Below are positions 48,207-56,532 of a DNA stretch of 64,000 bases, one piece after another. The stretch is from NCBI GenBank assembly GCA_049287025.1, contig JBAQFA010000022.1:48779-112778 (forward strand), read 5' to 3'. Under the pieces are notes generated by a model that did not search any database, was not told the origin of the DNA, and saw nothing but the letters and a program-made list of their open reading frames with translations. Position 1 is the first letter of the stretch. Each line of letters opens with the position of its first letter. The stretch comes from UBA11710 sp049287025 (GTDB taxonomy: Bacteria; Patescibacteriota; Patescibacteriia; Magasanikbacterales; UBA922). The position numbers and the translations under genes were made by a program.

Positions 48207-49712
48207 TTATTTTTCTAATCTTGGAAACAATATTTCACCTTTTTTAATTTCTGTACCAGGCTTTAGTATAGCACAATTTTTATCTAAAGTAATATTTTCA
48301 ATACCAAATGAATTTAATATTTTTTGTGCTGAATTTGGAATAATAGGTTGCAAAGCGATACCCAAATCTCTTAAACCCAAAGCTAGTTCTACTAGCAATA
48401 TTGAAATGTCTTCACCATTTTTTACTTTTTCCCAAGGTTTTTCTGAAGAAATTAATTCATCTAATCTGGAAACAAAATGATTAATCAAATCAACAACCTC
48501 AAAAAAATTATATTCACCAAGATATTTTTTATATTTTAACCAAAAATCTCCCCAAACTTTTTCTTGGTGTTGCAAATCTTCATCTTTATATTCTGGCATT
48601 TTGCTATTAGAATATTTTTCAAGCATAGACAAAATTCTGCTTGTCAAATTACCTACTCCATTTACTAAATGTGCTGTATAAAAATCCTCAAATCTTTCAA
48701 CAGAAAAATCACCATCTTCGTAAGATGGTAAGCCACCAAGCAAGAAATAACGGGTAGCATCTGTGCCATATTTATCCACGATTTTGTATGGTTCAACCAC
48801 ATTGCCAAGGCTCTTACTCATTTTCTGTCCTTCGGAAGTAATAAAACCATGGATAAAGATTTGTTTAGATGTTGGTAAACCGGCTGACAACAACATTGCT
48901 TGCCACATGGCAGATTGTTGACGTAGATTGTCTTTGCCAGCTACCTGCACCCCAGGCCAAAAATTATAGAAATTGTTTTCATCTTCGGGCCAGCCAAGTG
49001 TAGAAATATAGTTTATCAAAGCATCAAACCAAACATACATTACATGATCTGGATCATTTGGCACGGGAATACCCCAGGGCATTTTGGCTTTTAAACGAGA
49101 AATACTAAAATCCTCTAGACCACGCTCCACAAAGTTTTTTATTTCGTGTTGGCGGTGAGCAGGTACGACAAATTCTGGATTTGATTCATACAAATTTAAT
49201 AATGGTTTTTGAAATTTGGAAAATTTGAAAAAATAATTTTCTTCTTCAATTAATTCAATATTCAAATTTGGATGGACTGGACATTTGTCATCGACCAATT
49301 CGGAATCAGTTTTTTCCAATTCACAACCCACACAATATTTTACTTTGTAATTCTTTTTATATATGTCGCCATTCTTTTCACAACGCAACCAAAATACTTG
49401 AGCCGCTTTGATATGATGTTCATCAGTTGTACGGATAAAATGGGTATAGCTCAAATTTAAAGCTTGTTTTAAAGCATCAAACTTGGCAGCATATTCATCA
49501 CAATATTTTTGGGGGTCAACACCAAGTTCCTCGGCTTTGCGATAGATCTTTAAACCGTGTTCATCTGTGCCAGTATTAAAAATTATTTCTTCACCCAGTA
49601 ATTTGTGATAACGAGCGATCACATCAGCTTGGATAATTTCCAAAGCAAAACCAATATGCGGTTCAGCATTGACGTATGGTAGTGTGGTTGTTAAGTAAAA
49701 TTTATTATTCAT
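48207..49712 (-). CDS. metG: Methionyl-tRNA synthetase
   Basis: A 501-aa class I synthetase. The HIGH motif reads PHIGF, the zinc knuckle is CVGCELEKTDSELVDDKCPVHP, and KMSKSLGN is complete. There is no C-terminal tRNA-binding extension. The start is placed at MNNKFYL (49712) because the four residues upstream are encoded by the tip of a family-1 repeat. Confidence 0.96.
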   Translation of the reverse strand: MNNKFYLTTTLPYVNAEPHIGFALEIIQADVIARYHKLLGEEIIFNTGTDEHGLKIYRKAEELGVDPQKYCDEYAAKFDALKQALNLSYTHFIRTTDEHHIKAAQVFWLRCEKNGDIYKKNYKVKYCVGCELEKTDSELVDDKCPVHPNLNIELIEEENYFFKFSKFQKPLLNLYESNPEFVVPAHRQHEIKNFVERGLEDFSISRLKAKMPWGIPVPNDPDHVMYVWFDALINYISTLGWPEDENNFYNFWPGVQVAGKDNLRQQSAMWQAMLLSAGLPTSKQIFIHGFITSEGQKMSKSLGNVVEPYKIVDKYGTDATRYFLLGGLPSYEDGDFSVERFEDFYTAHLVNGVGNLTSRILSMLEKYSNSKMPEYKDEDLQHQEKVWGDFWLKYKKYLGEYNFFEVVDLINHFVSRLDELISSEKPWEKVKNGEDISILLVELALGLRDLGIALQPIIPNSAQKILNSFGIENITLDKNCAILKPGTEIKKGEILFPRLEK

Positions 49713-49719
49713 ATGTTTT

Positions 49720-49860
49720 GTCATTCCGAGCGTAGTGAGGAATCCCTTTTTAACGCATCGGTTATCTTATAAAATAAATTATTCAATAATACAATTTTTA
49801 TGACTTGAAAAGGGATCCTCACGTCATCCCGACTTTGTCGGGATTCCTCAGGATGACAGA
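49720..49860. repeat. Family-1 repeat between rsmI and metG
   Basis: TCATTCCGAGCGTAGTGAGG at one end, GGGATTCCTCAGGATGACAG at the other. The right end encodes the final residues LSS and the stop codon of rsmI. Confidence 0.8.
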
Positions 49861-50522
49861 ACCACAACAAATTCACCTTTTTCTAAAATATTTATCTGCA
49901 TAATTTCTTTAATTGTTCCGCGATAAATAGTTTCAAACTTTTTAGTCAATTCTCGGCACACACACATCTGCCTGTCTTCTTCTAACACTCCGGCTAGTTC
50001 ACTCAGACATTTTTTAATTCTATGATTTGATTCATAAAACGCAACTGTATATTCTGCCTTGGCTACATCATTAAAAAAAGTTTTACGGCCCTTTTTGTGT
50101 GGAGGAAAACCCATGAAGACAAATTTATCAGTTGGAAAACCGGAAATTGACAAGGCCGTGACGACAGCACTTACACCTGGTGTTGGTTCAATTTTAAAAT
50201 TTTCAATCTTATGTCTTAAATCTTCAATTAATTTGTTTCCCGGATCAGATATTCCTGGTGTTCCCGCATCAGTCACTAAAGCTAAATTTTTTCCTTGTTC
50301 TAACAATTTTTTAATCTCATTAACTTTCTTTTCTTCACTATGTTGGTGATAGGAAATTGTCTTAGTTTTTATCTCAAAATGATTTAACAAATTTTGTGTC
50401 ACTCTAGTGTCTTCACATAAAATAAAATCTACACTTTTGAGTGTTTCTAAAGCGCGTAGAGTAATGTCACCTAAATTACCAATGGGTGTGGCGACTATAT
50501 AAAGTTTTCCTGTATTTTCCAT
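49848..50522 (-). CDS. rsmI: 16S rRNA 2'-O-ribose C1402 methyltransferase
   Basis: A 224-aa tetrapyrrole-methylase-fold enzyme. LYIVATPIGNLGDITLRALETL, CEDTRVTQNLL, LVTDAGTPGISDPG and FPPHKKGR are RsmI signatures. It is shorter than the usual 280 aa, ending soon after RELTKKFE with a repeat-encoded LSS, so the C-terminal extension is missing. Confidence 0.95.
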   Translation of the reverse strand: MENTGKLYIVATPIGNLGDITLRALETLKSVDFILCEDTRVTQNLLNHFEIKTKTISYHQHSEEKKVNEIKKLLEQGKNLALVTDAGTPGISDPGNKLIEDLRHKIENFKIEPTPGVSAVVTALSISGFPTDKFVFMGFPPHKKGRKTFFNDVAKAEYTVAFYESNHRIKKCLSELAGVLEEDRQMCVCRELTKKFETIYRGTIKEIMQINILEKGEFVVVLSS

Positions 50523-50539
50523 AAAATTATATTAACAAA

Positions 50540-50565
50540 AAAACAGCCTAATTGCAAGCTGTTTT
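50540..50565 (-). terminator. Terminator of the isc operon
   Basis: AAAACAGC / GCTGTTTT stem (50540-50547 and 50558-50565) followed by a T run on the minus strand. It starts within the stop codon of the gene at 50564. Confidence 0.8.
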
Positions 50566-50995
50566 ATGTAATTTCTATATCAATATTTCCCACATATGAA
50601 TCTCTTTGTAAATCTGGTACTGCAGAAATAAATTTATTAGCACCAATGGTTATATCATGGTTTTGAGGCACAATTAAACGAAATAAAATTTCCATTTTAA
50701 TTTTGGCAATTTTTTGTTCGTTATTTCCAAAAATAATTGGTATTTCTACCTCCTTAATTTGTATAGTCCGTAAATTTTTTATTTCCCCTTCCCTACCCAT
50801 TCGTAAATTTTCTGCATCTCTATAATATGTAACATTAGAAAAAAGTTCATCTTGAATAAAAATTTCAATTGCTCTCAAATCATCAAAATGTCTATTAGAA
50901 AGTTCAGTTTGTAATTTTCTTTCCCAAAAATCTTGTAATTGTTCATCAAATTGTTTACCTTCAAAATCTAATCTGTGGACTTCATGTTCTATCAT
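50564..50995 (-). CDS. Hypothetical protein at the end of the isc operon (143 aa)
   Basis: I do not recognise it. It is soluble and probably alpha/beta, with no Cys. ATG at 50995 (MIEHEVHRLDF) is chosen because it follows the ferredoxin stop by 1 bp; an ATG at 51010 would overlap it. Position suggests a link with the ferredoxin or Fe-S operon. Confidence 0.6.
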   Translation of the reverse strand: MIEHEVHRLDFEGKQFDEQLQDFWERKLQTELSNRHFDDLRAIEIFIQDELFSNVTYYRDAENLRMGREGEIKNLRTIQIKEVEIPIIFGNNEQKIAKIKMEILFRLIVPQNHDITIGANKFISAVPDLQRDSYVGNIDIEIT

Positions 50996-50996
50996 A

Positions 50997-51179
50997 TTAT
51001 TCAATCTCAATTGCTCCTACTGGGCAAGCGCTAGCGGCATCTCTAATAGTTTGTTCATCGTCGCCTGGTGGAACAATTTCAACTGCTTTACCATCTTCAT
51101 CCCATTTAAAACTGGCTTCAGCCAAGACAATACAAGTGCCACAGCTAATACATTTGTCTTTGTTTACTTTGATTTTCAT
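50997..51179 (-). CDS. Single-cluster [4Fe-4S] ferredoxin
   Basis: A 60-aa ferredoxin with ligands Cys10, Cys13, Cys16 (CISCGTC) and Cys52 (ACPVGAIEIE). The second-cluster motif is absent, as in monocluster ferredoxins. It is soluble and an electron carrier. It lies in the isc operon downstream of the thioredoxin-fold ferredoxin gene; its partner is unknown. Confidence 0.93.
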   Translation of the reverse strand: MKIKVNKDKCISCGTCIVLAEASFKWDEDGKAVEIVPPGDDEQTIRDAASACPVGAIEIE

Positions 51180-51262
51180 AACACTGATTTATACTGATTA
51201 AAAATGATTACACAGATATTATATCATCTGTACAATCTTAAAAAATCTGTGAAATCAGTGTT
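51180..51262. repeat. Spacer of AATC(T/A)GTG-type words
   Basis: Repeats of AATCAGTGTT, AATCTGTG and ACAGATTT-like words in both orientations, ending AATCAGTGTT next to the ferredoxin ATG. The same ending, AATCTGTGTT, precedes the cytidylyltransferase ATG. Confidence 0.55.
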
Positions 51263-51562
51263 TTATAATTCAATTACTTTGTCCAAATCAAAATCCATTT
51301 CTTTAGTTTCCCCATTAGAAAAGTCAGTCGGATTCGCAATTTCTGTCATAACATTTTCTGGAGTAATATTATGAACAACTAGATTATCTACCCGAATATT
51401 TGGTGATTTGTAACAGTGCCCCGTACAAGTACAAACATCTAAACAGATTTTATCATTACATTCACCTTTTTGCAAACCAGCCCCCATTTCAATTTTGTGT
51501 AAAATTGCATCAGCGCCTTTTGGATTACAGCTCATGCCTTTACAGACTTTTATATTTTTCAT
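51263..51562 (-). CDS. Thioredoxin-fold [2Fe-2S] ferredoxin (NuoE-like)
   Basis: A 99-aa protein from the ATG at 51562; upstream in-frame codons belong to a repeat. Cys7 and Cys12 (VCKGMSC) and Cys46 and Cys50 (CTGHC) give the CX4C...CX3C ligands of NuoE-type domains, with three extra Cys (35, 40, 44). NuoE normally accepts electrons from the NADH module; here it is alone in an isc operon, so it is probably an electron carrier or Fe-S carrier. Confidence 0.75.
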   Translation of the reverse strand: MKNIKVCKGMSCNPKGADAILHKIEMGAGLQKGECNDKICLDVCTCTGHCYKSPNIRVDNLVVHNITPENVMTEIANPTDFSNGETKEMDFDLDKVIEL

Positions 51563-51563
51563 A

Positions 51564-51706
51564 TTCATTCCGAGCCATAGCGAGGAATCTTTTTTACCTC
51601 GACAATTGCTAAAAAACACATCAAGTGATTTATAATTATATTATCTTAAGAAAGATTCACCCTTCGGGTATCTTCGACCTCGTCACTTCGTTCCTCGGAA
51701 TGAACT
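51564..51706. repeat. Family-1 repeat between iscU and the NuoE-like gene
   Basis: TTCATTCCGAGCCATAGCGA at one end, TTCGTTCCTCGGAATGAA at the other, with inner TTCACCCTTCGGGTATCTTC as in the 23019-23142 copy. The iscU stop TAG touches its right end. Confidence 0.8.
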
Positions 51707-52409
51707 AACCACCATAATACTTCTCCATATAAAATCTAATCAGCTCCTCAATTTCTGGAATCGCTTCTGGATCACCGACACCAACTTTTAATTTTTTTTG
51801 CACGTCTTCAAGATTTTGGGCACCTTCAAGGACCGCTTCCTCCATATCGTGATCAGTGATATTTAAAACTTTATCAATAATTTTTGACCCAGCCGTTACT
51901 ATTTTATCATGTTGACCAGTCTGACGAAAATAGTCGTTGATAGCAGCTTGTAAAGCCTTATCACCCAAGACGGAACAATGCACTTTTCTATCTGGTAAGC
52001 CACCAAGCCGAGCTAAAATATCTTGAGGTTTTATTTTTAAAGCGTCTTCAAGTTTCATTCCTTTATTTTCTTTAATCATTTCACTTAAAATTGAAGTAGA
52101 AGCGATCGCTGAACCGCAGCCAAAAGTTCGCCACCGACAGTCTTTTATTTTTTCGGTTTTACCCTGAGTTTTTATCGAAGGGCTTTCCTCAACCCAAATC
52201 CACAAAACCATTTCATCTCCACAAGCTGGTGAACCAACTCGCCCCATACCATTATATTTAAATTTTTCTTCCTCACCTTGTTTCATGAAATTACGAGGGT
52301 TGAAAAAATGATCCTTTACAATATCAGAATACAACCAACCAGAGCCATCATTTGCACGGATGTCAACAGGTTTAACTAAATTTTTTGTTTTTTCAACTTT
52401 TTTAGGCAT
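51705..52409 (-). CDS. iscU: IscU/NifU-type Fe-S scaffold
   Basis: A 234-aa scaffold from MPKKVEK (52409). The three ligand Cys are in GSPACGDEM, TFGCGSAIAS and KVHCSVL. About 70 residues after the scaffold domain are an extra C-terminal segment (helical, acidic). It assembles clusters from sulfur delivered by the upstream IscS. Confidence 0.92.
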   Translation of the reverse strand: MPKKVEKTKNLVKPVDIRANDGSGWLYSDIVKDHFFNPRNFMKQGEEEKFKYNGMGRVGSPACGDEMVLWIWVEESPSIKTQGKTEKIKDCRWRTFGCGSAIASTSILSEMIKENKGMKLEDALKIKPQDILARLGGLPDRKVHCSVLGDKALQAAINDYFRQTGQHDKIVTAGSKIIDKVLNITDHDMEEAVLEGAQNLEDVQKKLKVGVGDPEAIPEIEELIRFYMEKYYGG

Positions 52410-52545
52410 AAAATAATATATAAACCCTAAATCCAAAATTCTAAACTCAAAATAATTTCAAAATTTAAATATCAAATCATTAATAACACTTTGAACATTT
52501 GGATTTTATCATTTTGGTTTATTTTGAATTTAGAGTTTAGTGTTT

Positions 52546-53784
52546 TCAATTTTTATAATGAGCATGTTTTTTATTTCCCATTTGTACTGGACTTAATTCA
52601 CGCAACTTTTCGACAATTCCTGGTAAATATCTCATGACATAATCAATATCAGCTTTAGTATTGCAATGACCGAGTGTAAAACGCAAACTACCATGAGCGT
52701 ATTCATATGGCAAACCCAAAGCAGTGAGAACATGAGATGGTTCTAGTGAAGTAGAAGTACAGGCTGAACCAGTCGAACAACAAATGCCATAAGCATCTAA
52801 ATATAGTAACATGGCCTCACCTTCTACATCCATAAAAGTGACATTTAAATTATTTGGCAAGCGTGAATTCTCATTTCCCAAAGATGCTCCATTTAATTTT
52901 ATTTTATCAATTTTTTTACTAATTTGATCATAAAAATAATCACGTAACTCTACTAAACGCATGTTTTCATCTTGTCTGTTTTCTTGAGCCAATTCTAGAG
53001 CTTTGGTAAAGCCAACAATTCCAGCCAGATTCTCTGTGCCACTGCGTAAATTCATTTCCTGACCACCGCCATAGATAAGTGGCACAATATTAACGCCACG
53101 TCGTTTGTAGAGCATTCCTACGCCTTTGGGACCATAGATTTTACTGGCATTAAGCGTCATTAGATCCACATGGAGCTTTTCTACATCTAATTCTAGGACT
53201 CCACCAGCTTGGCAAGCATCAGTATGAAAAAATGGATAAATACTATTTTTTTCTTTTCGATATTTTAAAATCTCGCGACCAATATCAGCAATTGGTTCCA
53301 CTGTACCAATCTCATTATTGGCATACATAATAGAAATTAAAATCGTATCTGGACGAATCTCAGCCCGAACTTTTTTTGGCGAAATAAAACCTTGTGAATC
53401 TGGTTCTAAATATGTCACAGCAAAACCTTCTTTTTCCAATTGTTCAATGGGATTTAAGACTGCATGATGTTCAATCTTGGTTGTAATAATGTGTCCCTTG
53501 CCAATTTTTCTACACACACCAAATATAGCTAAATTATCTGATTCACTACCACCACCAGTAAAAATAATATTGTCTGGTAAAGCATGTAACATTTTGGCGA
53601 CTTTTCTGTGACAATCATTTAGCTCACCATTGGCAATACGACCGGCTTCATACAAACTACTTGGGTTACCAAAAATCTTACCATAATATGGTTTCATGGC
53701 TTTTTCTACTCGCTCATCTACATAAGTCGTGGCGGCATGGTCGAGGTAAACAAATTTTTTAGTTTTTGGTTTGGGGGGAAACAT
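52546..53784 (-). CDS. iscS: Cysteine desulfurase
   Basis: A 412-aa class V PLP enzyme. YLDHAATT start, HHAVLNP, Lys in NASKIYGPKG (about residue 215) and the mobile Cys in CCSTGSACTS (about 340) mark it as IscS/NifS type. It delivers sulfur to IscU. The spacer to iscU is reiterated TTTAGAGTTTAG-like sequence. Confidence 0.96.
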   Translation of the reverse strand: MFPPKPKTKKFVYLDHAATTYVDERVEKAMKPYYGKIFGNPSSLYEAGRIANGELNDCHRKVAKMLHALPDNIIFTGGGSESDNLAIFGVCRKIGKGHIITTKIEHHAVLNPIEQLEKEGFAVTYLEPDSQGFISPKKVRAEIRPDTILISIMYANNEIGTVEPIADIGREILKYRKEKNSIYPFFHTDACQAGGVLELDVEKLHVDLMTLNASKIYGPKGVGMLYKRRGVNIVPLIYGGGQEMNLRSGTENLAGIVGFTKALELAQENRQDENMRLVELRDYFYDQISKKIDKIKLNGASLGNENSRLPNNLNVTFMDVEGEAMLLYLDAYGICCSTGSACTSTSLEPSHVLTALGLPYEYAHGSLRFTLGHCNTKADIDYVMRYLPGIVEKLRELSPVQMGNKKHAHYKN

Positions 53785-53818
53785 AGGTCATGAATCATGT
53801 AACATGTAACAAAAAAAA

Positions 53819-54814
53819 TTATATTATTCCTTTTTCTCTTGCTTGTTCTATTAAAAATTCTTTAAGTTTTTTAGATGGCATACCGTGTAAAGCTTCTTCA
53901 TCAACATCATCATTTTTTATTGGTTCCATGTTTTCTGCTGCTTGCATATCTAACAAAACTCTTACTCTCTTATCATGTAAGGCTAATCCACCCGGAACTT
54001 TTGTAATTAATTCAGGATTTAAAGAGTTAATTTGTTCAATCAAAATATCTAGCTTAGTAGATAATTTATTTATTATACCATCTGCATTATCCATAGTAGA
54101 ACGATCGTAATTACCACCTAATTCTTTTTCTACTAAATCAAACAAAGTTCTTGGATAAAACTGTAATTCAGCTGAGTGAGAGACAATTCTTTTATCTCCA
54201 GGTAATCTAGTTGCCATTCCAGTACTCACCATAATACTGGTACCAAGATCAGCAAATTTCATTTTTGAATCAGTAATTGCCATGAGTTCATCCATCGTAC
54301 CTGATGGTCTGTCACCTCTTGTTCTAATTGATTGTTTCAGTCCATGAAAAAGTATACGACTAGTGATATAATGTTTTATTAGAGTTTCAAAAATCTTCTT
54401 CATTGCCTTTTTGGCCAAATCCAAATCTTTAGGTTTTTGCATAGTTTCACCAGTCCAATAACCATCAGGTGATTTTTGTTCATGGAAAATAATTGTACCA
54501 GTATCAAAAGCTACAACTAAAGCATCATCAGACACACCAGATTCTAAAGCTTTTTCTACTTTTGACTCAGCCACTGCTATTGTTCCTTGACTTTTGTGAG
54601 AATCTAACATCCAACAACGTCTAGTAGAATCATATTGCAAAAGAGCATTTGTCTCATCGTCATCATTTGTAGCAACCTGATTAATATTGTCATTTCTAAA
54701 ACCCAATTCTTTCAAACCTTCTCGGCGAATATTTGAAGTTGAAGCTAAAACTACAGGTCCCTCAAGCCATTTTTTTGGAATTTCGTTTATACCTTCACGA
54801 TGAGGATCTGACAT
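53819..54814 (-). CDS. Maf-like nucleotide pyrophosphatase homologue (331 aa)
   Basis: VVLASTSNIRREGLKELGF resembles the Maf N-terminal motif, and VVAFDTGTII plus a later MQKPKDLDLAKKAM match the DT and KP segments. Maf proteins are about 190 aa; here a helical region of about 140 residues follows. Function: house-cleaning pyrophosphatase is inferred. Its place between iscR and iscS is unusual. Confidence 0.6.
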   Translation of the reverse strand: MSDPHREGINEIPKKWLEGPVVLASTSNIRREGLKELGFRNDNINQVATNDDDETNALLQYDSTRRCWMLDSHKSQGTIAVAESKVEKALESGVSDDALVVAFDTGTIIFHEQKSPDGYWTGETMQKPKDLDLAKKAMKKIFETLIKHYITSRILFHGLKQSIRTRGDRPSGTMDELMAITDSKMKFADLGTSIMVSTGMATRLPGDKRIVSHSAELQFYPRTLFDLVEKELGGNYDRSTMDNADGIINKLSTKLDILIEQINSLNPELITKVPGGLALHDKRVRVLLDMQAAENMEPIKNDDVDEEALHGMPSKKLKEFLIEQAREKGII

Positions 54815-54857
54815 ATTTATAATAAAAATTTATTATTGTCTACTGTCTACTGAATAC

Positions 54858-54893
54858 CTGCCCGCAATGCTAGTGCAAGCGTTGCAGGCGGGC
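54858..54893 (-). promoter_or_regulatory. GC-rich hairpin after iscR
   Basis: CCCGCCTGCAACGC and GCATTGCGGGCAGG pair at 11 of 14 positions, the rest mostly G-U. No T tract follows, so it is more likely an RNA processing or stability element than a terminator. It is isolated as GC-rich DNA. Confidence 0.45.
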
Positions 54894-54895
54894 TG

Positions 54896-55294
54896 TTAAA
54901 TCACTTCACTCAACCTCAATTCACTCAAATATTTAACTAATCTCTCATTAACAGCTTTAAAAACTTTTTGGGAATCACATTTTCCTTCTTTGGGGCAATG
55001 ACAACCTTTTTTTAGACAATTGGTGACGGCGTATTCCCCTTCTAGGGCTTCTACAATATTTTTGATTGTAAGATTTTTAAATTCTTTGTCCAATTGATAA
55101 CCACCTTGGGCACCTTTGGTTGATTTTACAATTTTAGCTTCACGCAATTTTTTGGCAATTCTTTGTAAAAACAAAAAAGATATCTTTGCATCTTTTGAAA
55201 AATTTCGTAGACTTAATAAATCATCGCCCTTAAGTTTTGTTAGAGCGGAAATGAGTTGAATACCATAGTCCACTTCTTTGGTGAATTGCAACAT
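54896..55294 (-). CDS. iscR: Rrf2/IscR-family regulator
   Basis: A 132-aa winged-helix repressor (MLQFTKEVDYGIQLI, STKGAQGGYQL). Cys93, Cys98, Cys100 and Cys106 (NCLKKGCHCPKEGKC) can bind a [2Fe-2S] cluster, as in IscR, so it should sense Fe-S status. It leads the isc operon and probably represses its own promoter. Confidence 0.92.
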   Translation of the reverse strand: MLQFTKEVDYGIQLISALTKLKGDDLLSLRNFSKDAKISFLFLQRIAKKLREAKIVKSTKGAQGGYQLDKEFKNLTIKNIVEALEGEYAVTNCLKKGCHCPKEGKCDSQKVFKAVNERLVKYLSELRLSEVI

Positions 55295-55326
55295 ATCACA
55301 AAAAATTATATAAATAAAGCAAGACT

Positions 55327-55356
55327 ATTATATACTGTGATAGTATGAGATGTCAA
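55327..55356 (-). promoter_or_regulatory. iscR promoter with operator palindrome
   Basis: -35 TTGACA (55351-55356), 18-bp spacer, -10 TATAAT (55327-55332). The spacer carries ATACT-N5-AGTAT (55332-55346), an inverted repeat suited to a dimeric Rrf2 regulator. Confidence 0.65.
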
Positions 55357-55371
55357 GGATTATCAAAAAAC

Positions 55372-55436
55372 AAACAGCAGATATCAGATAGCAAATTGAT
55401 TTGTTATGCTATTTGTTATCTGCTATCTGACTAATA
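55372..55436. repeat. Spacer of GATAGCAGATA-type words
   Basis: CAGATATCAGATAGCAAAT and its inverted counterpart GCTATTTGTTATCTGCTATC. It lies downstream of the iscR promoter's rear side. Confidence 0.5.
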
Positions 55437-56021
55437 TTATAGTGGCAAGGTTAAATTAATGTTGGAAGTATTCTCCCCACTAGCATTAACAGGTTTGGCG
55501 GGTGGGTCGAAGTTTACTGGAAATGGTGTGAGATCACCAGTGAGAGTATTGTAATATAACATTTTATTTTTTCGGCCATATTCATACAATTCCATAGTCA
55601 CTTTTACGTCTTGTTCACAATATTTTTTTATTTCATCAATCTTGCCTTCTTGCCACCATGTCTGGGCTTGCAAACCATCGGCACTTTTTTCCATTTGTAG
55701 AGTCGCTTTGACTAGATCATTTAATTTGAAACGAGAACCAGTAGATTCTCTAACAACTTTTAATAAATCTAAATGAGGAAATTTCATGAGATCCCCAGCA
55801 TAATATTTATCCAAAATTGGCAAATCAAAATGTTCGCTATTATAGCCAATGATACGTTCGGCCTTTTCTAAGATAGGCCAAAGCTGACCAAGTTCATTTT
55901 CCAAAAATGATTGATACTTATTATTTTCATATTCATAAATAGAAACAACCGTCACTTTTAGATTATCAAAGTCTCTAATATCACCGATAGTTTCTATATC
56001 TAATACAACTTCTCTACTCAT
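55437..56021 (-). CDS. DEDD 3'-5' exonuclease (RNase H-like)
   Basis: A 194-aa exonuclease domain. DIET (8-11) is Exo I, GYNSEHFDLPIL is Exo II and YCEQDVKVT is Exo III, all acids present. It is the RNase_H_2/YprB type, used in DNA or RNA maturation. It lies 3 bp after a coiled-coil protein gene. Confidence 0.88.
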   Translation of the reverse strand: MSREVVLDIETIGDIRDFDNLKVTVVSIYEYENNKYQSFLENELGQLWPILEKAERIIGYNSEHFDLPILDKYYAGDLMKFPHLDLLKVVRESTGSRFKLNDLVKATLQMEKSADGLQAQTWWQEGKIDEIKKYCEQDVKVTMELYEYGRKNKMLYYNTLTGDLTPFPVNFDPPAKPVNASGENTSNINLTLPL

Positions 56022-56024
56022 ATA

Positions 56025-56378
56025 TTATGCGATTTTTTTAAAATTAACCTTAAACACTGGTTCATAATCTTTACCATCTTCATCTTTGATGGCAATACTT
56101 TCCCCCTTCATAAGCTGGGTAATCGCAATATCAGTAATTAATTCTGTATCTGATTCAATATCAATTTTCAGATCTTCCAATTTGGTAAATTCTGAACTAA
56201 AATCTCGTCGTACTGCTTCTTCAATTTCTTTTTTCTTGGCACGCAAAGTTTTTAATTCATCAACTACATCCTCATAAGAAGATGAATTTTTCAAAGCTTC
56301 TTTATAAGAAGACTTGATATCTTTTTGTTTTTTCTTGGCCTCTTGCAGGCGATTAAATATGGCTTGTAAGTCTTGCAT
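56025..56378 (-). CDS. Coiled-coil hypothetical protein (117 aa)
   Basis: The start is placed at MQDLQAIF (56378), since upstream codons belong to a repeat. Residues 1-70 are a charged coiled coil, then a small alpha/beta tail ending VNFKKIA. Function unknown; co-transcription with the exonuclease is likely. Confidence 0.65.
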   Translation of the reverse strand: MQDLQAIFNRLQEAKKKQKDIKSSYKEALKNSSSYEDVVDELKTLRAKKKEIEEAVRRDFSSEFTKLEDLKIDIESDTELITDIAITQLMKGESIAIKDEDGKDYEPVFKVNFKKIA

Positions 56379-56388
56379 ATTTTTTCTT

Positions 56389-56437
56389 TCATTCCGAGTG
56401 AAGCCGGTTCGCATCGGCTGACGAGGAATCTTTCTTA
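56389..56437. repeat. Half family-1 repeat
   Basis: TCATTCCGAGTGAAGCCGG and GACGAGGAATCTTTCTT: only the left half of the element is present. It precedes the coiled-coil gene. Confidence 0.65.
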
Positions 56438-56532
56438 AATATTAATATTGATTATATTTCTATTTTTATTCTATAAATAAAACTAGATAGATACACGGAT
56501 AAAACGGATTCAACTGATTATAACTGATTTGA

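Noticed and set aside
39461..51706. CRISPR array or tandem repeats from the regular recurrence of family-1 copies.
   Set aside because: Copies are palindromic, of variable length, kilobases apart and separated by genes; there is no repeat-spacer structure and no cas operon.
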